The position numbers were made by a program, and so were the translations under genes. Source: Niabella aurantiaca DSM 17617 (lineage in GTDB: Bacteria; Bacteroidota; Bacteroidia; Chitinophagales; Chitinophagaceae). Taken from it: DNA of 64,000 nt. Below are positions 9,016 through 17,328 of this stretch, in pieces. The stretch's first letter is position 1. Each line of letters starts with the position of its first letter. Location: positions 572,679-636,678 of the forward strand of contig NZ_KB893626.1 in NCBI RefSeq assembly GCF_000374125.1, in the 5' to 3' direction. The notes below the pieces were generated by a model that saw only the letters and a list, made by a program, of their open reading frames with translations, was not told the DNA's origin and did not search any database.

Positions 9016-9465
9016 CTATGCATCGCGTCTTTTGAATTTCTTTAAGAAGGTAATATTACCATCGGCATCAACGTTTATTTTATACATATTTCTTGCATCG
9101 TTTACGACGATGATATAGTTGGTTGTGTGGGCAGTCATTACTTCTGTTACGCCAAAGATTTGTTTTTCCCCGAGCTTCTTTTTTATATCGAATAATAAAT
9201 TAGGCGGCAAATTCTTTTCCCCGTAATAACGTATGGTCTGTAAAAGACTGCCGTTTGTTTTGTCTAACATCGCCCGGTAAAGGATATGATCCTTTTTGAA
9301 GACGGCAATAATATAGTCGGGGGCTTCTATCCAGGAAACCTGGCCCGCATCTTTAAATATTACGTTGAAGGTGTTCAGTACTTTTTCATTGATGACAGGG
9401 GCAGGTTTGTTGGCAACAACATGAATGCTCAAAGCAGTTGCTACAAAGATGAGGAGGAGTTTCAT
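9016..9465 (-). CDS. Small secreted protein, PepSY-like/beta-lactamase-inhibitor-like
   Basis: 149 residues with a signal peptide (1-18, ending VVAN). The mature part alternates strands and helices (FNVIFKDAGQVSWIEAPDYIIAVFKKDHILYRAMLDKTNGSLLQTIRYY, then INVDADGNITFLKKFKR). This recalls the small periplasmic PepSY-like domains of Bacteroidota, but no catalytic motif is visible. It lies downstream of the 576-residue TPR regulator on the same strand, with a 180-bp gap carrying a CGGACA-type repeat pair. I infer that the regulator controls it. Function is unknown. Confidence 0.6.
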   Translation of the reverse strand: MKLLLIFVATALSIHVVANKPAPVINEKVLNTFNVIFKDAGQVSWIEAPDYIIAVFKKDHILYRAMLDKTNGSLLQTIRYYGEKNLPPNLLFDIKKKLGEKQIFGVTEVMTAHTTNYIIVVNDARNMYKINVDADGNITFLKKFKRRDA

Positions 9466-9615
9466 TTTATATTTTTTAAGCGTACAATAATCAGTTAATT
9501 TTTTTACAGAAACAGGCAGACAGGGAGCGCCTGAAGCAGCGCATTTGTAACAGCAGCTAATTTGTTCTGTTACCTAAAGTTGCTTTGAAAAAGGAATGGT
9601 TTACAAAAAAATAGC

Positions 9616-9632
9616 GAGACAAAAACCGGACA
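9616..9632. promoter_or_regulatory. GAGACA/CGGACA direct-repeat pair, 11-bp period
   Basis: GAGACA at 9616-9621 and CGGACA at 9627-9632 with spacer AAAAC. Spacing and A-rich spacer match the pairs at 6681-6697 and 6957-6973. It lies about 150 bp upstream of the secreted protein gene that starts at 9465, the same distance as the site upstream of the beta-helix gene. Confidence 0.4.
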
Positions 9633-9645
9633 ATGACATAACTAA

Positions 9646-11376
9646 TTACAAGTCAAACAAATATGATTCGAGTGTTTTTTCATGTGTCAGGTAAAGAAGA
9701 TTGCGTAACCGGTGTTTGCTGCGGGTTACGCTGTCCTTGCTGATGCCCAGGGTATTGGCGATCTGGTAATTATTGAGCCCTAAAAAGATAAGCGCGGCCA
9801 ATCGTTCCATAGCCGGGGTAATATTTGGGGCGTTCTGGTGCATTCGTAAGAAAAAGTGAGGAAAGGCTTTTGTAAACTCTCCGCGGAATTTTTCCCATTC
9901 GGTTTCGGTGATAATGGCATTGCTGAGCAGTTGGTTTTTTAGTTCAGCCGGTGGTGTTTCCCATTTATTATGGGTTTCCAGGCCCTGGATGAGGTTGTTT
10001 TTTTCAACAATAAGCTGGGTAAAGAACCGGATGCGCTCTCTTGCCTGATCTATTTCCGCCTGTGCATTTTGGTAGTCGGATGCTATTTTTTCCAGCTTGG
10101 CCCGGTCTTTTATTCTTTTTCGGTTGTACAGCAGCCCTGTGATAACGAGGAGCAGACTGATACTTGTTAAAATAAGTTGTTGCTTTTGTCGCTGTTGAAG
10201 GGCTACAGATTGCGAAATGGCCAGTGAGTGCTGCAGGTTGTCAAATGCCAGCTGCGCCTGTATTACAGAAAACGCTCCCTTTTTGTTCAGCTCCCGGAGG
10301 GAATCCTGGTATGAGTGGTAAAGATCATTATAATAAAACGCCTCACTGATATTATTGCGACGGCGATGAATAAGGCTGATGTATTGTGCCGCGTCCCTTA
10401 ATTGAGGAAACAGGGAATCATTGAAAGCCGTATCATATGCCTGCCTGGCCGCCCGCAACGCTCTGGTGTAATGACCCTGCCGCAAATAATAATCTGCAAA
10501 GGCGTTCCGGGCCATAGCGATATTCAAACGGTCGTGCAGCTGATAGGCTGCCCGCAGGTAATTTTCCAGAAGGGGCAGCGCGAGGGCATATTTGCCCTCG
10601 CGTGTATAGGTCTGCCCGATATTCCCTTTGGCAATGCCGCTCCATAAGGTACTGTCCAGGTTGGTCATTTTAGGACGGCGCATTTGGAGGATCTTCTGAT
10701 AATATGCTCTTGCACTGTCGAACTGGTTCAGGTTTTTAAAGGAGGCTCCCAGGATATCGCATTGAAAAATATAATGGTCCGGAAGTAACAGGCTTCCGGA
10801 AGCATAATAGAGGGCCAGGAATTGCATGCCATAGTCAATGGCTTTCCTGTAGTCGCCCAGGTCGTAAAGACAGCGGCTTACTTCATAATACGGGACATAC
10901 CCATAGGGGAAATACCGGATACCAATTTTTTTCTCCAGTTCAATACCCTTGAGATTATAGAACAGCCGGGTATCCGGAGAAAGGGGGTGACTTCCCCGCA
11001 GCAGGTAGAGCTCTGCATTCAACTGATCATCTTTTAAGGGGTAGGCAAGGTTAATGGCTTCGTCGAAAAAATCGGGCTTAAAACTGGAATCGATCCTTAT
11101 ATGAAATTCGTAGATCATTAAACGTACCTTTAGCCGTGGGGCCGGATGGTTCTGAACATATTGCTTTAACTGACCTATTTCCTTATAATAGGCCTGTTTT
11201 TGTCCGGGAGTGATCGCATGTTCAAAAAAATAATCAACAAGCTCCCTGCATTTCCTGGTTTGGCTGTGGTCTGTGGTTTTCCAGGCCTCCAGAATGAGCT
11301 TGGTGCCCCTGGTTTGGGAATCCGCTGTAAAAGCCAGCGGGATCATGAACAGGAAAAAAGGGAGCAGCTGCTTCAA
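9646..11376 (-). CDS. Membrane-anchored TPR sensor/transcription regulator with LuxR-like HTH (paralog)
   Basis: 576 residues with the same layout as its neighbour at 6985-8733: signal peptide (1-20), TPR-like periplasmic region (about 100-385), one membrane helix (400-417), coiled coil and HTH at 533-559 (NYQIANTLGISKDSVTRSKHRLR). The near-identical recognition helices (SKDSVARSKRRLR versus SKDSVTRSKHRLR) predict overlapping DNA targets. The periplasmic parts diverge more, which suggests different signals. The tandem arrangement with a small secreted gene after each regulator suggests that the regulator-target unit was duplicated. Confidence 0.75.
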   Translation of the reverse strand: MKQLLPFFLFMIPLAFTADSQTRGTKLILEAWKTTDHSQTRKCRELVDYFFEHAITPGQKQAYYKEIGQLKQYVQNHPAPRLKVRLMIYEFHIRIDSSFKPDFFDEAINLAYPLKDDQLNAELYLLRGSHPLSPDTRLFYNLKGIELEKKIGIRYFPYGYVPYYEVSRCLYDLGDYRKAIDYGMQFLALYYASGSLLLPDHYIFQCDILGASFKNLNQFDSARAYYQKILQMRRPKMTNLDSTLWSGIAKGNIGQTYTREGKYALALPLLENYLRAAYQLHDRLNIAMARNAFADYYLRQGHYTRALRAARQAYDTAFNDSLFPQLRDAAQYISLIHRRRNNISEAFYYNDLYHSYQDSLRELNKKGAFSVIQAQLAFDNLQHSLAISQSVALQQRQKQQLILTSISLLLVITGLLYNRKRIKDRAKLEKIASDYQNAQAEIDQARERIRFFTQLIVEKNNLIQGLETHNKWETPPAELKNQLLSNAIITETEWEKFRGEFTKAFPHFFLRMHQNAPNITPAMERLAALIFLGLNNYQIANTLGISKDSVTRSKHRLRNLLYLTHEKTLESYLFDL

Positions 11377-11529
11377 TACACAGTTGATTTGGTTATTCTT
11401 TCTTAAAAGTATAAAAAATACTTCTATGTACCCGGTTTGCTGCCGTTCAGCACCCCATGTTTTAAAACGTGCTTTATCAGGGCTGCGTTTTTGGTGTGCC
11501 GGAATAAAGGTGTAGTTGTGTTGGGCTGC

Positions 11530-11904
11530 TTACTGTTCAATCACCACCACCGCGGCAGCAATGGTCTTTAGATGGCTCAGGGAAAGCTGAATTTTTTTCA
11601 GGTCCAGGTGCCGCAGGGTTTCGGCGGTTTGCCCTTTCAGGGAAATGACGGGTTTGCCTTGTTCATCTCCCAGGATCAGGATCTCGTTGTAGGCTGTGCC
11701 CCCGGCCCAGCCGGTTCCCAATGCTTTGAAAAAAGCTTCTTTGGCGGCAAATCGGGCGGCATAGTGTTCATATTTATGCGCCTTGGGCTCGCAATAATCA
11801 ATTTCTTCGGAAGAAAAGACCAATTCCCGGAAGCCCTGTTCCTTTTGGATCTTTTCTGTTACGCGCTCCGTCTCTATTACATCAAGTCCAAGTCCGGTGA
11901 TCAT
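11530..11904 (-). CDS. acpS: Holo-[acyl-carrier-protein] synthase
   Basis: 124 residues, typical AcpS. It transfers 4'-phosphopantetheine from CoA to the conserved serine of ACP, needing Mg2+. Asp8 (GLDVIE) and Glu56 in RFAAKEAFFKA are the metal ligands, and Lys60 follows in the same helix. The C-terminal LSLSHLKTIAAAVVVIE is the usual last strand. It starts the run of core genes that continues with yidD, rnpA and rpmH on the same strand. Besides fatty acid synthesis it may activate carrier proteins of the flexirubin pathway. Confidence 0.93.
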   Translation of the reverse strand: MITGLGLDVIETERVTEKIQKEQGFRELVFSSEEIDYCEPKAHKYEHYAARFAAKEAFFKALGTGWAGGTAYNEILILGDEQGKPVISLKGQTAETLRHLDLKKIQLSLSHLKTIAAAVVVIEQ

Positions 11905-12011
11905 GTTTTTTAGTTTAAAGCTCGATGTTTAACGTTTGTGCGTTAGCTCCTGCAGTTTCTCCAGCGTTAAGTGCTGGACCTGCAACTTGAAACGGCCCCT
12001 GGCCTTCAGGG

Positions 12012-12242
12012 CTACGGTACCGGGTCATACCCGCTTCCGCCCCAGGGGTGACAGCGGGAAATACGTTTTACTGAAAGCCAGAACCCTTTGAAAGGACCAT
12101 ATTTTTTAAATGCTTCCAGCGCGTAATGACTACAGGTGGGCGTATAGCGGCATTTAGGTCCCATCCACGGGGAAATGACCAGCTGGTAAAACCGGATCAG
12201 CAGGATGAACGGGAAACTTCCTATTTTAAAGAACCACTTCAT
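12012..12242 (-). CDS. yidD: Membrane protein insertion efficiency factor YidD
   Basis: 76 residues, the expected size. The family core is complete: [31 protein letters not shown] with its cysteine pair, then [12 protein letters not shown]. The N-terminal amphipathic helix associates with the inner membrane and supports YidC-dependent insertion. Its start overlaps the end of rnpA by 17 bp, so the two are translationally coupled. Confidence 0.95.
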   Translation of the reverse strand: MKWFFKIGSFPFILLIRFYQLVISPWMGPKCRYTPTCSHYALEAFKKYGPFKGFWLSVKRISRCHPWGGSGYDPVP

Positions 12243-12627
12243 GAGTACTGTTTGTCAGTTTTTCCAAAATACGGCCTACCTGCCTGTAAATATCGTTGTA
12301 TAAAGGGAGCTCTTTGCCTGTAAATAAGAAAAACAGGGAATAGCTGCTGTTTGTTTGCGCTGCCCGCTCTTTTAGGGGCTGCTGCTGCTGCCGGTAGGCT
12401 TCCCGTAGCAGGCGCTTAATGCGATTACGGTCTACCGCCTTCCTGAAATGACGGCTGCTGGTGCCAACGCCACAGTGTACAGCCGGGTTTTCAGCGGACT
12501 CCTTCAGGTACAATAGTTTTACATTACCGGAATAGAGCCGGCGCCCGGTACTAAAGACCTGCTGAAGCTTTTTGCGGCTTTTAAGCCGGGAGCTTTTCGA
12601 AAACGAGTATATGCCTTTTTGTTGCAA
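12226..12627 (-). CDS. rnpA: Ribonuclease P protein component
   Basis: Protein subunit of RNase P, which processes the 5' ends of tRNA precursors. Recognisable parts are [19 protein letters not shown] near the start and the RNA-binding RNR block [20 protein letters not shown]. The frame can be opened at a GTG at 12663. However, a perfect -7 element (TACTTTTG at 12648-12641, minus strand) lies inside that extension, and a strong rpmH terminator lies just upstream. I therefore place the start at TTG 12627, giving 133 residues that begin next to the conserved YSFSK motif. The start codon is the least certain part. Confidence 0.85.
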   Translation of the reverse strand: MQQKGIYSFSKSSRLKSRKKLQQVFSTGRRLYSGNVKLLYLKESAENPAVHCGVGTSSRHFRKAVDRNRIKRLLREAYRQQQQPLKERAAQTNSSYSLFFLFTGKELPLYNDIYRQVGRILEKLTNSTHEVVL

Positions 12628-12640
12628 AGCGGGTAAAATA

Positions 12641-12648
12641 CAAAAGTA
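12641..12648 (-). promoter_or_regulatory. Probable rnpA promoter -7 element
   Basis: TACTTTTG matches the Bacteroidota -7 consensus TAnnTTTG exactly. Transcription would begin near 12635, about 8 nt before the TTG at 12627. No clear TTG -33 element is seen upstream. It implies that rnpA-yidD is transcribed separately from rpmH. Confidence 0.45.
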
Positions 12649-12712
12649 CGGGATCACGGTCACCCCACCCTTTTCGGCCGTACCACGGGATACGGGATGT
12701 TTGCGATACCGG

Positions 12713-12740
12713 AAAAAAAATAGCCCCGTTACCGGAGCTA
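12713..12740 (-). terminator. Intrinsic terminator after rpmH
   Basis: Read on the minus strand, an imperfect hairpin (arms TAGCTCCG and CGGGGCTA, one mismatch) at 12740-12721 is followed by eight T residues at 12720-12713. It lies 27 bp after the rpmH stop. Confidence 0.75.
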
Positions 12741-12766
12741 CAAACTTTTTGAAGAGCTGTTACCGC

Positions 12767-12922
12767 CTACTTTAATTTCCGCTCGTCGGAAACCGTTAAT
12801 TTTTTGCGGCCTTTTGCACGGCGGCTTGCCAGTACTTTACGGCCGTTAGCGGTTTGCATGCGCTTGCGAAAACCATGTACAGTTTTACGACGACGACGAT
12901 GGGGTTGAAATGTACGTTTCAT
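12767..12922 (-). CDS. rpmH: 50S ribosomal protein L34
   Basis: 51 residues encoded from ATG 12922 to TAG 12767-12769. The sequence opens [22 protein letters not shown] and contains [17 protein letters not shown], the full L34 signature. The short tail VSDERKLK is typical of Bacteroidota. The gene order rpmH-rnpA-yidD is the conserved bacterial arrangement. A -7 promoter element lies at 13027-13034, and a strong terminator separates it from rnpA. Confidence 0.97.
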   Translation of the reverse strand: MKRTFQPHRRRRKTVHGFRKRMQTANGRKVLASRRAKGRKKLTVSDERKLK

Positions 12923-13026
12923 AATATCTTAATTTTTCACTATTTTTTTGAATGCGCATGGGAGAACATGCTGATTTTCAAGTTTCAACCACAGGACACC
13001 ACTCCCGTTGGCTTGTGAAAGGATGG

Positions 13027-13034
13027 CAAAGGTA
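13027..13034 (-). promoter_or_regulatory. Probable rpmH promoter -7 element
   Basis: TACCTTTG on the minus strand is a perfect TAnnTTTG match about 105 bp upstream of the rpmH start. A -33 TTG is not obvious. The rest of the 307-bp gap 12923-13229 between rpmH and murI shows no other gene or clear hairpin. Confidence 0.45.
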
Positions 13035-13229
13035 GGGAAAAGTTCTGAGTTTAAAGAATTGAGATTTCCGAATAGAGATCTGAGCACACTGCCCATGGTT
13101 TATAGGCTTTAGTGATCAGCTTTCAGCCGTCAGCGCCGGCTGCCCTGGCTGGATCCTCACGAATCAAAAAGGTATTATGCCCTCTTTTGTGTCTTCAGCT
13201 GGTGGCCGAAGGCTGATTGATGACGGTTG

Positions 13230-14102
13230 TCAGCGGAGCTCCAGGTACCGGCTCTTTACAGGAGCCCCGAAAAACATCGAGCCGTGTTGGTCAAAGTCCT
13301 CGGTGGAGTCCGTGGTAAAAAATTGCTGCTGCCCGTTTTTGCTGCATTGCTGCTCTATTTCGGGGTGGCGGTTCAGGTACCCGGCCAGGCTATGGGCTAC
13401 CAGCTCCCCCTGCGTCACCAGTTTTACATCGATCGGCAAATGTTCCTGTATATCGTCTTTTAGCAGCGGATAATGGGTGCAGGCCAGCAGCACCACGTCA
13501 ATCTTCGGGCCTTTCTGAAACAACGCATGCAGGTTCTTTTTGATAAAAAAGTTTGCTCCCTGGGTGTGGATCTCATTGTTTTCCACGATGGGTACCCACA
13601 TCGGGCAGGCTTCCTGATACACGCTGGTCTCCGGGAAGAATTTACGGATCTCGATGGGATAGGATTCGGAATGGACGGTGCCCTTTGTAGCCAGGATCCC
13701 GATCTCCCCACTTTCTGAATAGTTGCCAATGATCTCCGTGGTGGGGCGGATCACACCCAGTACCCGTTTATCCGGCGCGATCAGTGGCAGGTCATTTTGC
13801 TGAATGCTGCGCAAGGCCTTGGCCGATGCCGTATTGCAGGCAAGGATCACCAGGCTGCATCCCTGTTCAAAGAACCACTTTACACATTGCAGGGTATATT
13901 CATACACGGTTTCAAAAGAGCGGTTGCCGTAGGGCGCCCGGCCATTATCGCCCAGGTATAAATAGTCGTATTGAGGCAAGCGACTGACAAATTCCTTTAA
14001 TACTGTTAAGCCTCCATAACCGGAGTCAAAGACCCCGATGGGCGCTCCATCATGTCTGATGCCTGATGCCTGATGTCTGGTATCTGATGTCTGATTGCTC
14101 AT
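13230..14102 (-). CDS. murI: Glutamate racemase
   Basis: 290 residues. It converts L- to D-glutamate for peptidoglycan. The two catalytic cysteines lie in ILACNTASAKAL and LLACTHYPLL, and IGVFDSGYGGLTVLKE and YLGDNGRAPYGNRS are family signatures. The start ATG at 14102 overlaps the murA stop in ATGA, and it is the only in-frame start before the conserved core. It leaves an unusual N-terminal extension of about 20 residues, MSNQTSDTRHQASGIRHDGA, encoded by a CTGATGTCTGATGCC-type tandem repeat. The extension looks like former intergenic repeat DNA. Downstream of murA, hence translationally coupled. Confidence 0.93.
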   Translation of the reverse strand: MSNQTSDTRHQASGIRHDGAPIGVFDSGYGGLTVLKEFVSRLPQYDYLYLGDNGRAPYGNRSFETVYEYTLQCVKWFFEQGCSLVILACNTASAKALRSIQQNDLPLIAPDKRVLGVIRPTTEIIGNYSESGEIGILATKGTVHSESYPIEIRKFFPETSVYQEACPMWVPIVENNEIHTQGANFFIKKNLHALFQKGPKIDVVLLACTHYPLLKDDIQEHLPIDVKLVTQGELVAHSLAGYLNRHPEIEQQCSKNGQQQFFTTDSTEDFDQHGSMFFGAPVKSRYLELR

Positions 14103-15409
14103 TTCTGGCTTCTCTTAATATCTGCTCCAAGGGCCTGCAGCCGGGTATCGATCTGCTGATAGCCCCGGTCGATCTGTTCAATATTCTGGATGGTGCTTTG
14201 TCCTTCGGCACTCAGGGCTGCAATCAGCAATGCCACGCCTGCACGGATATCCGGGCTGCTCATGGTAATGCCCCGCAATTTCCGTTCGCGACCGAGACCG
14301 ATCACGACTGCGCGGTGCGGATCACAAAGAATGATCTGCGCGCCCATGTCGATGAGCTTATCTACAAAGAATAGCCGGCTTTCGAACATTTTCTGATGAA
14401 TGAGTACACTGCCATGTGCCTGGATGGCTGTTACCAGTACGATGCTGAGCAGGTCCGGGGTAAAACCGGGCCAGGGATGGTCGTAGATCGTCAGTACGCC
14501 TCCGTCGAAATATTTTTGTATGGTATAGCTTTCCTGTGTGGGAATATGAATGTCATCACCTTTTATTTGCAGGTTGATGCCGAGCTGCTCAAACCGGTTG
14601 GGGATAACGCCCAGGTCCGGAACGCTTACATTTTTGATCAGGATGTCGCTTTGGGTCATGGCGGCCAGGCCGATAAAGGAGCCTACTTCGATCATGTCCG
14701 GCAGGATCCTGTGTTGGGTTCCCGAAAGATAATCCACACCCTCAATGGTAAGCAGGTTGCTGCCGATGCCGCTGATCTTTGCGCCCATGCGATTGAGCAT
14801 TTTGCAAAGCTGCTGCAGATAGGGCTCGCAGGCAGCGTTGTAAATAGTGGTAGTGCCGGTGGCCATGGTTGCTGCCATTACCACATTGGCGGTGCCGGTT
14901 ACCGAGGGCTCGTCCAGCAGCATATACGTGCCTTTGAGCTCTTTGGCAGACAGGTGAAAAAAGCCATCTTCTTCGTTGTGATTGATATTGATGCCAAATT
15001 TTTCGAACCCGATCACGTGAGTATCCAGCCGGCGCCGTCCGATCTGGTCGCCCCCCGGCTTGGGAATAAAGGCCTTTTTATAGCGCGCCAGCATGGCGCC
15101 CGCCAGCATTACAGAACCCCTGAGCTTGCCGCTTTTTTTGCGGAAAGCTTCGCTGTGCAGGTAATCGATATTTACATCTTTTGCCCGGAAGATGCAGGTG
15201 CTGCGGTCTACCCGGTTCACCTCCACATTCATCTCTGCCAGCAACTCGATCAGCAGGTTCACATCCAGTATATCCGGAATGTTGTTGATCGTCACCTCTT
15301 CGGGGGTCAGCAATACCGCACAGATGATCTGCAGCGCCTCGTTTTTTGCACCCTGCGGGTGGATTTCCCCTTTTAAACGGTTACCGCCTCTTACTTCAAA
15401 TACATTCAT
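14099..15409 (-). CDS. murA: UDP-N-acetylglucosamine 1-carboxyvinyltransferase, Asp in place of active-site Cys
   Basis: 436 residues, full-length MurA with the EPSP-synthase-like fold. It transfers enolpyruvate from PEP to UDP-GlcNAc, the first committed step of peptidoglycan synthesis. The start MNVFEVRGGNRLKGEIHPQGAKNEAL carries the conserved Lys and Asn (KNE). In the mobile loop the usual PGGCxIG reads PGGDQIGRRRLD, so Asp121 replaces the cysteine that fosfomycin alkylates. Such Asp-type MurA enzymes are known to be active and fosfomycin-insensitive in other bacteria. The gene forms an ATGA overlap with murI. Confidence 0.95.
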   Translation of the reverse strand: MNVFEVRGGNRLKGEIHPQGAKNEALQIICAVLLTPEEVTINNIPDILDVNLLIELLAEMNVEVNRVDRSTCIFRAKDVNIDYLHSEAFRKKSGKLRGSVMLAGAMLARYKKAFIPKPGGDQIGRRRLDTHVIGFEKFGININHNEEDGFFHLSAKELKGTYMLLDEPSVTGTANVVMAATMATGTTTIYNAACEPYLQQLCKMLNRMGAKISGIGSNLLTIEGVDYLSGTQHRILPDMIEVGSFIGLAAMTQSDILIKNVSVPDLGVIPNRFEQLGINLQIKGDDIHIPTQESYTIQKYFDGGVLTIYDHPWPGFTPDLLSIVLVTAIQAHGSVLIHQKMFESRLFFVDKLIDMGAQIILCDPHRAVVIGLGRERKLRGITMSSPDIRAGVALLIAALSAEGQSTIQNIEQIDRGYQQIDTRLQALGADIKRSQK

Positions 15410-15493
15410 GCCTGGTTATTTGCCGGTTTTAGAAATTAGTAATTTTACAGGCAGCGAAGATAAAACGAAAAAGGCTGTTATGATTAGATATTA

Positions 15494-15688
15494 TCATGCC
15501 GGTTTTAATCCGAAGGATTGAATGGATCTGATCTCTTCAAAAGCGACCCGGATACCAGCAATAGTTCCGGTATGCTCTTTAAATGAACCCTCAAACGTTA
15601 CTGTACCGTTGATGGTTAGCTGAATGCGATCATCCACAGACGGGCATTGTATCAACATGGACTTGCTGAAATCGACACCCGGGACCAT
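15494..15688 (-). CDS. Hypothetical small protein (64 residues)
   Basis: A short beta-rich frame (DDRIQLTINGTVTFEGSFKEHTGTIAGIRVAFEEIRSIQSF) with no signal peptide or known motif. It lies 85 bp upstream of murA on the same strand. A start at the internal Met (residue 11) is possible. Regular strand periodicity supports a real gene, but there is no homology I can name. Confidence 0.4.
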   Translation of the reverse strand: MVPGVDFSKSMLIQCPSVDDRIQLTINGTVTFEGSFKEHTGTIAGIRVAFEEIRSIQSFGLKPA

Positions 15689-15759
15689 TGTTACCGGGAT
15701 TGCTCCGTCTTTCTTTTAAACAATTGCATTTCATTGTGAAGTCTTCCTCCGGTACCGGC

Positions 15760-16299
15760 TTAATAATACGGGCTGATCAGGATATAGATGATGGGACCGG
15801 TTACCGCTACATAAAACCAGATGGGCCAGGTGATGCGGGCGATCTTCCGGTGGCGGGGATATTCACCGATCAGTCCCCGGTAGGCCGTAAATAAAATAAA
15901 AGGAAGAATGATGCCGGCCAGGGGGATATGGGTGCCCAGGATGAAATAGTAAAAAAAGCGAATGGTGCCGGTACCCCCGAATTTGGTGTCGCCTGCCAGC
16001 AGGTGATGCGCAATATAGCTGACCAGGAACAGGATGGAGAGCACCATGGCCACCAGCATGATCCGCTTGTGCAGCAGGTACCGTCCTCTTTTTACGGCAA
16101 GAAGGGCCGTGATCAGCAATACTGCAACAATGGAGTTGATGATGGCATTGATGAGAGCGAAGATGTGTACGTCAAAACCCGGCTGAACATTTAGCTGAAC
16201 GCGGCCCAGGGCAACCACAACAGCAAATACAATAATGGAAAAAGTATAAATAAGGATCTTGGCCTTCTTATCATTTTTGGTCCACGACGGGGGTAACAT
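15760..16299 (-). CDS. DUF420 family membrane protein (cytochrome oxidase assembly context)
   Basis: 179 residues with about five membrane helices. It contains the histidine-bearing segments VHIFALINAIINSIV, YLLHKRIMLVA, VSYIAHHLLAG and GTHIPLAGIILP of the DUF420 family. Conserved histidines in the helices suggest heme or copper handling. Its start overlaps the end of the SCO gene by 29 bp. SCO-DUF420 pairs in Bacteroidota accompany heme-copper oxidase genes, so a role in oxidase maturation is inferred. Confidence 0.85.
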   Translation of the reverse strand: MLPPSWTKNDKKAKILIYTFSIIVFAVVVALGRVQLNVQPGFDVHIFALINAIINSIVAVLLITALLAVKRGRYLLHKRIMLVAMVLSILFLVSYIAHHLLAGDTKFGGTGTIRFFYYFILGTHIPLAGIILPFILFTAYRGLIGEYPRHRKIARITWPIWFYVAVTGPIIYILISPYY

Positions 16300-17095
16300 T
16301 TTTTTTCTTTTTAAACAGTATCAGGAATAAGCCAACCAGCACCGCCGCAATCAAGAACACAATGGACAAAAGATTTAACTGCCCGGAAAGCGCATTTTTT
16401 TCATTGGGGTTTTTTTCCAATGTGAGCAGTACGATGTCGCGGGATATCCTGGCAAGCGAAGCACTGTCCAGGCCATGATAGAATCCCCGGATCACCCTGC
16501 TGGTGTCGATCAGCACAAAATGATCGGTGTGGATGAAACTGGTATCGATACCTTTGCCATCTACCAGCCCGATCCGCATATCTTTCAGGGCAAGGTCATA
16601 GATGGTTTTCTTATCGCCCGTCAGCAGGTCCCACTGTTGCGGATTGATCTGAAAACGGTCGGCCCAGGCTTTTAACTGGTGTACAGAATCGCGCTCAGGA
16701 TCTATACTGAACGAAATAAACTGCACATCATTATTGGTGCGGTCGCCAACCCGCTCCGAGTTGGTGATAGACCCTTGCAGCCGCTTCATGTTCCGGGTAA
16801 GCGGCGGACAGATCGTGGGACAATGGGTAAAGAAAAAATCGGCAATGAGGATTTTGCCCCGGTATTTATCCAGGGTTACCGTTTCGCCCAGTTGGTTGGT
16901 CAGCTTAAAGTCGCTGATCCGGTGCCATACGGTGTCCGAAACCTTTTTTCCGTCCTTTAATGTGGAGTTAATGGAATCGGGGAAAAACCGCTGTGGCAGC
17001 GCCACTGCCTGCTCGCTATAATGGCCGATAATAAAATAGCAGGTGAGCGGCAGAACGATCGCGATCAGGATCCCGTATAGCGCTTTTTTGTTCAA
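16271..17095 (-). CDS. SCO1/SenC family copper chaperone (cytochrome c oxidase assembly)
   Basis: 274 residues with an N-terminal membrane anchor (about 7-24), a thioredoxin-like domain and, unusually, a second membrane helix near the C-terminus (about 243-264) ending in KKKK. The copper-binding CPTIC motif is Cys92 and Cys96 in FFTHCPTICPP. The distal histidine is in FIHTDHFVLID (His189 or His192). SCO proteins deliver copper to the CuA site of cytochrome oxidase on the outer face of the inner membrane. It is the first gene of a pair with DUF420. Confidence 0.9.
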   Translation of the reverse strand: MNKKALYGILIAIVLPLTCYFIIGHYSEQAVALPQRFFPDSINSTLKDGKKVSDTVWHRISDFKLTNQLGETVTLDKYRGKILIADFFFTHCPTICPPLTRNMKRLQGSITNSERVGDRTNNDVQFISFSIDPERDSVHQLKAWADRFQINPQQWDLLTGDKKTIYDLALKDMRIGLVDGKGIDTSFIHTDHFVLIDTSRVIRGFYHGLDSASLARISRDIVLLTLEKNPNEKNALSGQLNLLSIVFLIAAVLVGLFLILFKKKKNVTPVVDQK

Positions 17096-17328
17096 GACAA
17101 CTGAAATTAAAGTTCTTCTGAAGCCGCAAAAGTCGTGAAAAGCTTTTAAAAGACTCCTGTTTTTTGTGAAAATATATTTTCAACAGCATTAAAACATCGA
17201 AGCGGCTTTTTTGTTGAGGAAACGGCATATCAACAGATGCGATCGCAGACCGGTGCTCCCATTTTGACAACAAACGACCGCTTTTAAAGGGATTTGTACT
17301 ACTTTTAAATCATCTAAAAAATGACACA

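Noticed and set aside
12628-12663. GTG start for rnpA
   Set aside because: The added 12 residues are unconserved and overlap a perfect -7 promoter element, so they are unlikely to be translated.
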